This document shows, piece after piece, positions 33,901-44,099 of a DNA stretch of 64,000 nucleotides. A program made the position numbers and the translations under genes. How positions within the stretch are numbered: position 1 is the first letter of the stretch; the number at the start of each line of letters is the position of its first letter. Under the pieces are notes generated by a model. The model made no database searches, was not told the origin of the DNA, and was given only the letters and a program-made list of their open reading frames with translations. Source of the stretch: Furcasterigmium furcatum (taxonomy: Eukaryota; Ascomycota; Sordariomycetes; Glomerellales; Plectosphaerellaceae); NCBI GenBank assembly GCA_001599815.1, contig BCIA01000005.1:4038472-4102471 (forward strand), in the 5' to 3' direction.

Positions 33901-34840
33901 GGTTCCATTAGACCGGCTGCAACCCCCGGAACGAGATTCTTGGCAGATTGTTGGTGACAAGGCCTGTGCCGTCTCCGTGATATTCGTTATCGAGGCGAGG
34001 ATGATGTTGACCATCTTGCCACAAGCTTGAGGACCCACACGGAGACGTCGACAACCCTCGGGTTCTCCGTCGATGAGTTTCGCTTTCCTTCTGCGGGCAA
34101 CCACGAGTCCGGAGCAAGGCTCGTCGTGGCGGAACTGCTGCAGAACATGACTGTACTTACTGGTTCTGGGACCAGCTTGTCGCTGAGCTCGGAACGTTGG
34201 ATATATTTCCCACCGGCCCTTGACTTCTTTCCGAGTCAGATCTTTGCTCTGCAGCGCGGAGACCGGACCTGCAGCTAGTTCTAGGCGTACCTGCATCGAC
34301 ATGCATCGCTGCGCCATATCAGCAATGGTCTGCAAGGTACCTGCCAGAGAGAGACGCAGGACGCCGGAATAGGAATGTACCATGACGGTTGGGGTACATG
34401 AAAGTCTCGGACGTCGAAGGCGGTCTCGAAGACCAGAGGGCTGGGAACGCCGTAGCCTAACTGTCCGGGGGCCAAAGGCCAAGGAGCGGTGGATCAGGGC
34501 CCGGAGCAGTGCGATTGTGATAGAAGCTGCCTCTTTCGGGATGCTTGTAGAGGTTGTGATATGCAGATGCTCTGCACAGAGTGGGTTGTGAGGGATTATG
34601 CCATGCAATGCATGGGATTGCGTGTTTCATGAGCAGAGTGGCAGCCCATCCGAGAAAGCCACCAGGTCCTTTTGTGCGCGAGCAGGATCTTGGGCCGTTC
34701 CCCACACACGCTGCAAGGCCGGTGCTCGACGAGGCCGACGGCGCTGCAGAGAGAGGGCACAGCCCCCCGTGCATCGTCAGGTTCAGGGATGTTGACGAGT
34801 TGTGCTGATGGATGTGCGGCGGCGACCGCGGCCCTTCTCC

Positions 34841-34862
34841 GAGTCGAGTCGGTCGAGTCGAG
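34841..34862. repeat. GTCGAG-type element, copy 1
   Basis: Two imperfect arms of the period-5 sequence GAGTCGAGTC and GGTCGAGTCGAG lie side by side. The 12-mer at 34851-34862 recurs exactly at 42931, 53343 and, inverted, 54444, always in gene-free DNA. Confidence 0.7.
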
Positions 34863-35545
34863 CGCCTTCGGGTCGTTGGTGGCACTGTGCCACGCCTGTT
34901 GAGGTCGCACGTTTATGGGGCCTTGCATCTGGTAATGAAACTAATGCAACCCGCTGAAGATGCACAGGCCGAGTTGTGCAGAGCTAATGTCTCGACCAGG
35001 GAGGTCACCAACCACAGAAGGGGTAGTGCTGGATGTGGAAAGTAGACCGTTGATGGACGGGCTCTGGGCAGTGGGAGAAGCCACCCGCGGATGCCCCGAG
35101 CTCGTGGTAAATAGGTTGTAGAACTGTGGCTGCATGCGTGGACGGCAGCCCCCCCGATACGGCATCAATAGTCAGAGGTGACTATTTGGGCAGGACGTTC
35201 GTGTTCCCGAGGCTGGCTTCAGAGTGACGGGCTGGCTCCAAACAGTGTCAAAAGCTGAGCAGAAAGAAATCGGGACCAGGGACGTGGTGGAAGTCGGCCG
35301 AGGAGTGAGGAAACTGGCGAGGAAGTGGTCGGCGATCTGAGGCTGTCCTGAACTAGAGGAGACCCCGAAAGAGCCGTGCTGATAGTCTCCGCCTAGTGCT
35401 AGTGAGATCGAATGGTGGCTATCTGCACGAGATCGGCGACGGCCAGCGCCAACCCGTTCTCTGGTGACTGAGGTGGTCTGAATGGGCCGAAGGTGATGCG
35501 ATGCAGGTGATGAGAGGGATTAAAACGACTCTGAGTTACTCTCTC

Positions 35546-35612
35546 GTACAGTGAGTACGTACCTGCAACCGTACCTTCCCTTCTAGAGGTACGTAACAAG
35601 CCTTGTACCTTC
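35546..35612. promoter_or_regulatory. Cluster of GTAC-containing sites
   Basis: Within 67 bp there are five GTAC tetramers, including GAGTACGTACCTGC, CCGTACCTTCCC, AGGTACGTAAC and TTGTACCTTCC. Another AGGTACGTACGG-like site follows near 35708. The density is well above the chance rate of about one GTAC per 256 bp. It lies about 3.5 kb upstream of the C2H2 regulator start. A binding factor cannot be assigned from sequence. Confidence 0.4.
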
Positions 35613-38399
35613 CACATTTGTGCGCAACGTGTATCATGACTTCCCCAGATGGCCCGCAACGATGGTCCAGAGCAAGCACGACCTCTTTCCATGGCTGCTC
35701 AGGACGCAGGTACGTACGGCAGCTGCCAGGAACGCTCCATGCAGACCCCATCCAAGGGCATGACATCAGAGTCGGACCGTCGACGACATTCGATCGACCA
35801 ACTGACCGGTAGCCTCACCTCACCTTGAGCCAACCGGTGCTAATTCTAGCGCCCACCACTCCGTTGACGGGACGGGTATTCGAGATCCATCCGCTCAACG
35901 ACTTCTCAGCACGAACGTCATTCATCACCGGCGCAAGCGGCGGTTGCCTCGATGATCAGGCAGATGGATGCATGGATGTATCTTCCCATGCCATGGCCCA
36001 CAGCATCAATAGCCCAAGAAGACACATCACATTCGCGGGGACGGGAGCGGCATCCTGCTTTCTTCTTCCCAAACGCAGCCCGCCGCCACAGCCAGCTTCC
36101 TGCCTCGTCAGACGACGACCAGTATGTGATGGGCGGTCTCTTGCGCGCGGTTGGCTCCCATCACCACCACATGATGCTTACCTCTCTTTCACGACGCAAA
36201 GCGCTTGGTCCTTCGAAGAGTCCCCGAGGCGCCAAACTAAACCGCTGACCACCCGGACAGTCAGTCACACCTGGCTTGGATCGAGGACTGGACGCCCAAG
36301 TCCCGCGTTGCGCGCTTCTCTCGCGAGGTGGTGGGATAGCTTGCTTTCTGGCGTAAAGTGCTTGCAGCTGAAAGGTTGACTTGGCGTCTGACTGGCTGGA
36401 AGTGTCGACTTAAGGCACAGGGTTTTGTGCACATGTTCCCGCACAAGGGCCAGTGACGCGCGGGATGCGAGGGCAACGCTCCCGCATTGGATGCCACCCA
36501 CCGCTCCGCCATTCCTTCGAGTGCTCCAGTCACAACGGGCCGTTTAATGGCGAGCTCGAGCGGCACAGTCGACGCCTGCGGTGCCGGACCGAAGCTCCCC
36601 TCATCAACTGCAGTACATGCGTACACCACAACACTGTGGCACCATCGAGAAGACCTGCCCTATTGACCCCGATGTTGGTTCTACAAGTGCGATGCTGCCG
36701 TCGGGGGTTTCCATAGCTTGTGCTAAACGTCAAACAAGTTTGAGCCGCGGCATGACCGCTGCGCATGGATCAACACCCTCTGGAACACGACACGCAACAC
36801 GGCCCGCCAGCTGAGAGAGCGATTGCCGTCACCTTCACGGGCTTTCCCACGACGAGACCAACCATTGGAAGACGGCGTTTCCACGATGCGCGCGGGCCAG
36901 CACAAATCAAGTTATGCGACTGGCTCACATTTCATCCCTGTCCCAGATGTGATCAGCAAGCGGCACGCAGTCGCCGGGACGCTTCAACTCCGCCACCGGC
37001 GCAGGCTAGTGCCTGTGTTCATTCTTTTGTGCCTGCATTAGTGCAGGGCGATACGACATTGCTCCAGTGTCACGTCGCGGTTGGACAGCACGGGCGACGC
37101 GCACAAGACGGCAGGGAGCCAACGCCAATCGAGAACGCCATTTGTGCAAGTTGTGTGGTCCGGCGCTATTCATCTGGGCACACACCATCAACACCTTGAT
37201 CGTCCTATCAGTGGGCACACTTGACACGAGGCCTCGGGTTTATGCATCGCTGCGTGGATGGACCGCCTGAACACTTGTCTCTCGCTGTGGCAGCAGTCCT
37301 CCTCTTCGTCACCCACCTCACCACAGGCTCCTCTTTTCCAAAGTACCTCGTCCGCTCGAGGTACCTTGCCACTCCGCAGTCATCACATTCTCTGCCCATC
37401 ACTTACGAGAAAACGACATGACCTGACCTCTCGAGGGCCACATGCAAACCGATGACACTGTGCCCCGAAGCAGGCGAAATGCAATGCAACTGATATCATC
37501 AATCAACTTTCTGGCCAGCCCGGCCAATGAAGGGTCTCGTCCGAATTTCCTCCAAAGGACGGACAACCGACATCCCCGGGACGGTGTGCTTTCAACCGGG
37601 ACCAGCAGCATCGAAATCCAGGGAACATCAAGACTGGCCTGGCCTGACTGGTTCAATCAATCTGCACCCAGCCCAATTCTTCCGCAGGCCCTGCGAGCAA
37701 ACTACCAAGCATGAACTGGTCCGTACGGTTATGAGGAATTCCGCAACGTCCTCTCCATGTATTCTTCTTCCTTATGCTGCTCCTCCTTCTCATCTTCGTC
37801 CCTGCTGATAACAGACCACGGTAAGTAAACGCATAGGACTCCGGATAATCAGCCTGGACATGCGCGGTCCTGCATTGTCAAGACTCCACTGCACGTGGAG
37901 CGTGTTCGGAGGTATCTAGCTCGTCGAGGTACTTGGGTGCTCTGCTGCTCAACTCCCCGAATTAGAACATGCTAGTGGTGCTGCGCCATCCTCCCTCCCC
38001 GTGTCGACCAGTCTTCGGAGGGCCAGCAGAGGAGAGCGCGGTTGTCCACCCACACCCGCAGGTTCGCACCCGCCGGGAGGACTCCCGCACAGGCTGAGCA
38101 GCGAGCGGGTCGAGCTTCCCACCCATCTGATGTTTCCACATGCCCCAGACACGCAGTCGTCGACAGGGGTGGTTTTCCCAAGGCGCCGTCTCGCCGCCCG
38201 TCCACCCGCCCTCTCGTTCCTTGGGTCGACATCCTTGCTCGGACCCATGTTCAGAGAGAAGTCTTCCCTGACCCTGGTCGGCTCGCGAGTGAGACATGGG
38301 CGGCGTGGAGGGTCGGGGGGCCACGACTGGGTCCGGCGAGATGTACGGGTACCATTGTCCCCTCCATCTTGCCTATCGACGGGGTTTTATCTCTGGAGA

Positions 38400-39048
38400 C
38401 CTAGCCGTTGATCAGAGGTGGGCTCGAGATACTTATCCCCCGTCCACCTCCCACGCTCTCTTCTGACTCTGGCATTCCTGAGATCGGCAGTCTGTCGACT
38501 TTTGCGGTGCTTGTGTGATCCCTTTTCTTCTTCATGACCTCTCGGTTCTTCCTTCTTTTGTGACTCGACAAAACCATTTGGGAACTCTTCGCCTTTGAGC
38601 AGAACAGCCCTGTCCTTCCTTTACAAACATACAATCACCAACCTTCCGTCCTAATATATCCCCAGCCTCTCCATCTCAACCATCTCGAGACGGGAGACAG
38701 CTCCAACCAACACGATACATTGCCCGGACGAGGTTCATGTACAACACCAACCCTCGAGTCTACATCTAGACAGTCCTTGTCCCGTGCAAGAGACGGTCGT
38801 CCAATCCTTCCACCCGGAACCGAAAGCAACCACCATCTTTAGGCCAACGCCAACCACGGCTCCCAGACGTTCCAACGAGAACTGTATAGTATCGACATAT
38901 TAGTCGTCCACCCTAATCATACACGACACACGATCAACACGAAAGAAAATCAACGACACACTCCATACAAGATTCTATCTGGTTAGTCCAACCTCGTTGC
39001 ACCAAGATGATGGACAGCAGCTGATGCAGACAGGAACAGACGAACACC
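38400..39048 (+). promoter_or_regulatory. CT-rich 5' leader with a predicted 5'UTR intron (Msn2/Seb1-type gene)
   Basis: From about 38430 the plus strand becomes strongly CT/AC-rich, as fungal leaders do. A 52-bp intron is predicted at 38982-39033: donor GTTAGT, branch-like GCTGATG and acceptor GACAG. Inside it lie three ATGs: 39007 and 39010 (MMDSS, stop) and 39024, whose frame stays open past the main start to 39446. Splicing would delete all three and leave the main ATG at 39049 as the next start. The transcription start is not determinable here. Confidence 0.6.
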
Positions 39049-41030
39049 ATGGAATCCACCATGATGACAGCACCCATGGGACATGCTCCCTTCTTCTTCT
39101 ACCAACCCGACTCGAGGCCCGACAGCAGGCACCACGGTCACTTCCAGCAGCAGCATCCCCAGCCGGTCGTGAGCCAGATGCCGATGTATCCCATGGTGCC
39201 AACGCTGCCCTCGACGCCCATCTACTCGCGGCCCACGTCGTCGTGCTCCCAGCAAACGCCGGCGGTGCTCCCGACGCTCTACAGCAACGGTCCCGGTGTC
39301 ATGACGCCCGTGGCCTCTCCCCAACCCGCCAGCCACAAGCCCACCATCCTGTTGGAGACCGAGGGCATCAACGACTCTCTCTACTTCCCGTCCACGCCGC
39401 CTCTGTCGAGCGCGGGAAGCTCCATCAGCAGCCCCAACAGCTGTGACATTCTCCAGACGCCGATGAATCCCATGTTCTCCGGACTCGACGGACTCGAGGA
39501 CGGCAAGGAGACGCTCGAGCCTGTTGAGATTGCCGCCCTGGACTGGTCCAGCTGCGGGTCGCCGCCGATGACACCTAGTAAGTCAAGATGAATTTCCTGA
39601 GTTCCATGATTTGAGTCCTCGATGGCGCAATCAAGAGTGGGAAGGTGTGAGATGGGACAGCATGAGTGTCGTGTCTTCCTTGTCTGTGGATTTTCGACCT
39701 GGCCCGGACCTTGCAGCAGCGGGGCCGGGGGCGTCCGGGAAGGAGGAGCCCACCCGTGCTATCTGTACCTGCCCTAAAGGCCCAGCAATCAGAGGCTAAC
39801 GCAATTCGGCAGTGTACCTCCAGCAGGCCCAATCTCAGGCGGCGGGCAAGGCCATCGTCTCGCTTAACCTGAACTCAACCTCCTCCAACCTCACCACCGT
39901 CTCCCCCAACGCCGTCGCCGCCGCTTCGCCCAGTGACCTCCTTTCTTCCACCGCATCCTGCCCCTCCCTCTCCCCCTCGCCCGCGCCCTACGAAAAGTCC
40001 ATCGCCTCCGAGCAGGACCTCGACTTCTGCGATCCCCGCAACCTCACTGTCGGCACCACTGGTTCCAGCGCTGCGCTCGGAACCGAGCTCTCTGTATTCC
40101 CTTGCCTTGGTGAGGACGATCTCAGGGGTGAGTTCCCCCCTACTTACTTTTGCCCCCACTTATCCCGCATCCGCTTCATTCCGGGCCGCACTCATGAGCA
40201 TGTCACTGACCTGAACTGCAGACGACGACTTTGTCAACGAGCTCGTGAACTTTGGCGGCGTCGACTCGGACTCTCGTCGCCCTCGTGCCTGCACTGGCTC
40301 CAGCGTCGTTTCCCTCGGCCTTGGCGAGGAAGACTTCAGCTTCGACGACGCCGAGTCTTTCGTTACCGGAGCCACCAGCCCTGTCGCCTCGCTCCCCGAC
40401 TGTGACGAGCACCAGGACAAGCGCCGCAAGTTCTCCGAGGAACCGACTGACTCTATCATGGATTCTTTTGCGGACTCGGCGCAGTCGCCGCCTGCCTCGG
40501 CTGACCTGCCTTCTGAGCAGCAGCACACTGCCGGCTCCGCTGACGGCAAGAGCTCCTCCGGCTCTGATGGTGCCGCAACTTCATCCGGGCTTCCTGCCCC
40601 TGCCAACCGCCGCGGCCGCAAGCAGTCGCTCACTGAAGACCCTTCCAAGACGTTCGTCTGTGAGCTGTGCAACCGTCGTTTCCGTCGCCAGGAACACCTC
40701 AAGCGCCACTACAGGTCTCTCCACACCCACGATAAGCCTTTCGAATGCAACGAGTGCGGCAAGAAGTTCTCTCGTAGTGACAACCTGGCTCAGCACGCAC
40801 GGACACATGGCAGTGGCGCCATCGTCATGGACCTCATCGAGGACCATTCCGTTCACTCCTACGATGGCATGATGGGTACCCACTCTCACTCGGGCGGTGA
40901 GGATTACCAGCACTTTGGCAAGGTCCTCTTCCAGGTCGCCTCCGAGATTCCCGGCAGCGCCAGCGAGCTCTCTTCGGATGAAGGCAGCGACCACGATGGC
41001 AGCAAGAAGAAGCGCAAGCGTGCCGACTGA
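39049..41030 (+). CDS. C2H2 zinc-finger stress-response transcription factor (Msn2/Msn4/Seb1 type)
   Basis: Three exons, 39049-39577, 39813-40127 and 40222-41030, encode 550 residues. The introns are 235 and 94 bp. Two tandem C2H2 fingers lie at about 426-477: FVCELCNRRFRRQEHLKRH and FECNECGKKFSRSDNLAQH. The residues after each second cysteine (RRQEHLKRH and SRSDNLAQH) are those of the Msn2/Msn4 family, which binds the AGGGG stress-response element. The rest is Ser/Pro/Asp-rich with acidic patches (DDDFVNELVNF, EEDFSFDDAESF) that probably activate transcription, and a C-terminal nuclear-localisation-like KKKRKRAD. Filamentous-fungal orthologues govern stress tolerance, conidiation and virulence. 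The large upstream region and spliced leader suggest heavy regulation. Confidence 0.93.
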
Positions 41031-44000
41031 ATGCCCTAAGGGGCCAGTCGCACACTTCCAATATCAGACGAAGCTTCACGCCTCTCTGATGTACGCCCGT
41101 CACGACGTTACGACCAGAAGCTTCTTCTTGTTAGACCTTTTCCGCGTATTTGTGGAGATCCGGGTCAACAGAGCGAACCGGAGCATCATCCCACGGCGGC
41201 TGTCATGACCTCCAGCCGGCCAATGCAGGGAACATAGCCGCGAAGCACGGCGGCAGCGGTCACTCGGCCACCCTGGCCGAGCGGCACCTTATTTCTACGG
41301 CATTTTGCAGTCTTGCCCTGTCTGTTGTACCAATATTTTCCGGCCACGCATTTCCATTTTCCCACGACAGGGCAACGACTAGGGCGTGGTTTGAGGGGTT
41401 GACGAACGACCAAAAAAGTGAATTCAGGACCAAGGACACATGTTTACAGCAAATCGGACCAAGGACAGTGGAACGGCATGTTTCTGCTCGGCGTTTCTTT
41501 TTAGCCCTGCGCGCGTTTATGAAACGTACTTCCTTCACTCGCAGCAGCATATACTTCTTACTCTCGTTGTAATTTCCAGCGTGCGGAGGCCGGCCAGCCG
41601 TTCATCGCTACGGAAGGAAGAGGATACACCCTTTGCGTCTGACGCGGGGATCGGGGAGCCTCGTGCCTACCACCCCGACGTTCCTGCGTTTACTTTCCAG
41701 ATACGTGTGGTACAGGCGATGGTTTGGGTGTGGCTTGTTTCTTTTTTTCCCCGGGCAAGGCTTTTGGAAGCCCGGGTTCACTTGGGAGGGAGGGGGCAGT
41801 TGGATTGAGGTGCCGGACACCGACATCGATGCCTGGACTGCGCACCAAGATCAAATAAAATAGAGAGAGAACAAGACAGACAAAACAAATCACCTGGCCA
41901 CCAAATACACAGCTTCACCGCTGCCCTACAAAGTTGCTTCTGTCTCCGTCACATGCGTAGTATACTTTTTGTGTTTCTGTGTGCACCTGGCGGGGTGAAG
42001 TCCGTCCTCTCTGCCCCGCCATGTTGCTTTTGCTTCGGGGAGCCGGCAGTGCCAGAGGAGCAGAAGCAATGATCGTGACTTGGACAGTAGGCTTAGCTAT
42101 GACGCATGTTCCTGATTATGCATCTTGAGACTCGAGACCTGTCCGAGACTGCCGAGTACATCATAGGACTCGTGCTATTGCCCTGTATGTGTCGAGTACC
42201 AGTACCCGCTGTACGTGCCCGTCTGCCCAAACGCGTCACCAGGTGGGCTGGCGGGTGGCTACAGCCAGCGGCCGCTTCTACGAGCAGAGGCCCTCCCTCG
42301 GGTGATGTTTCTTCTACCTCAAACACTGGCGGCAGGGATTTCTGTTCTGGAAGGAATGTTATGGTGGTGTGGGCTGTTTGCTTCTGCTGGTAGCGGGGTC
42401 TAGTTCATGCGTGCTGCGATGGGCGTTTCTGCCCATCTACGGGTCCCAAGAGACAGAGACGCGAGCCAAGATCTTTGGGCTGGACGAGTCGTGTCTTGGT
42501 GGTTCGCCCGAGATCTCTCAGAGATGCCTTGCTGCGAAGCTGATCGCTCTCTGGTGGGCGCGGGGCAGAGGGGCAGCTGAGTCCTACCCATGCGAGACTT
42601 GAATGCAAGTACCAAGTGCCAGGTACACGGGCACTGAACGCCTCGCATCAGACTGACAGGGTGGTCGGACGGTGGCAGCATGAAGGGAGGGGTTTCTTGA
42701 CTGCGTGTGAGGCAGCAATGAGGTAGGGATGGTCCCAGCTCCGGATGGTGGCGGTAAATCCCCGAGCGTCAGGCTGATTCAGACCCTGGGTGATATGGAC
42801 TTTGGTCTTGGGCAGCCAGGACCAGGACTGTCGGTACGGAGGTCGATCTGGGGATCAAAGGGCCAGCTAGCACATGACGGAGGCCACATGTGGCCCGTGA
42901 TGGTGGCTTTCTGCGAGGTTTATCATCTCCGGTCGAGTCGAGCCAACGCAGGCGGACGAAGGAGCCAGGCTGCGCCCTGCTCGTAGGCTAGGCCAACTAT
43001 TTACTCAGATCATCGAGACGGTACTGCTAATCTATGCGGGAAGTGCCCGGGCGGTTTGAGATGAACATGGGAGGCCCGTCTATCGGACGAAATCCGGGGA
43101 ATCTGGCAACGTGCATGAATCCTTCGTCTGGACGCCGCAATTCGAGGCGAGGAAGTCGAGTCGAGCTAGTAAGGAGACCCTTGGAATGCAAGCGTGGTTT
43201 GATGGACGGAAGAACGCATTGACAGCTTCGGACCTGGTCTTGGGGCTTTGCGCGTGGCGTGGCGTTGGGCAGGCAGGCAGGTAATAAGTTAGACAGGCAC
43301 AGACCCAGGCTGGGGACTTGACAGCATCAGATCAGGGACCGGGAGTTGGGAACGGGTATTTCAGAGGATACGCTGTAGTGGCGGTGAGGGGCAAGGAGAG
43401 CGAGTATCGTCAAAGTTCTGGCTCGCTCGGGGCTGTCTGAGACAAGAGAGGGGCAGCATGTCGTGAGTTTTGCTGGCTGCTTGGGCATGGATCAGGTCAG
43501 GAACAGTGTCTCTGGATCGACGGGTATTCTCCGACGGTGGGTGTGTTCGTCTTGGTTGGCCGGTTCGCCCGGAGGAAGAGTTGACGTGAGATGCCGTTGG
43601 TTGCTATTCATGGGTGCCACGAGTAAGTCGGCCGCCGCCGGTCGAAGGAAGCAGAATCACACAGGGTGGTGCTATGATTGATCTTTGGCGATGGTGGCGG
43701 TGGCACTAAAACACCGAGGATGGAGAGCGTGCAAGATTGCGAATGCAAGAGTCACTTTGCAAGATTGCGGAATTGGGTTGCAGGTACCAGAGGATGGTCC
43801 TGCCTCGGGTGTTGCGAGTCGCGGGGGAGGAGCGACCACGACCATGAAATTTGCGGCCCCACCATCAAGCGAGGATTCATCTCTCTTCCGCCATCAACGC
43901 CCATGCTCACTTGTTCGCCAACGCACAAACATCACACTATCGATCCCGTACCGTATCGACCGCCGTTGGCCCGCACCACGGCCTGCGCTACTTGGATATT

Positions 44001-44099
44001 GTCCCGGGGATCGTCTCCCGGTCCAATAAGCCTAATTAGGCGCTCTTTAATGATCTACCCGACAGCACGGCCGCGGTTCTCGTCGAGAAAACCTCAGTC
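41031..44099. other. 3.1-kb gene-poor region downstream of the Msn2/Seb1-type gene
   Basis: The left part should be the 3'UTR of the C2H2 gene and the right part the promoter of Dph6. Open frames reach 148 codons but show no domain or codon signal. Two GTCGAGTCGAG elements lie at 42931 and 43155, and a GGCA run at 43269. No gene is called. Confidence 0.55.
42931..42944. repeat. GTCGAG-type element, copy 2
   Basis: GGTCGAGTCGAGCC here is identical over 14 bp to 53343-53356. A related AGTCGAGTCGAG lies 220 bp downstream at 43154-43165. Confidence 0.7.

Larger units (their letters stand above)
27551..38981. other. 11.4-kb gene desert upstream of the Msn2/Seb1-type gene
   Basis: I can support no protein gene here. 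Many open frames of 60-245 codons exist on both strands, but none has a recognisable domain, consistent C/G-ending codons, or neighbouring exons that extend it. Base composition is ordinary, with no AT-rich islands and no transposon-like terminal repeats. Small features are listed separately: a 9-bp tandem at 30953, a GTCGAG-rich element at 34841 and a cluster of GTAC-containing sites at 35546-35612. One frame at 30315-30600 has a hydrophobic stretch followed by a GTAAGT donor and is the least unlikely hidden exon. The region is most simply regulatory or non-coding-RNA DNA of the downstream regulator. Confidence 0.6.

Noticed and set aside
33871..34608. 245-codon minus-strand frame in the gene desert
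   Set aside because: No domain, mixed codon usage, no extension by plausible exons; long frames are expected in GC-rich DNA.
38159..38363. Two AGGGG/CCCCT stress elements upstream of the Msn2/Seb1-type gene, suggesting autoregulation
   Set aside because: One or two such 5-mers are expected by chance in this length of DNA, so they carry no weight alone.
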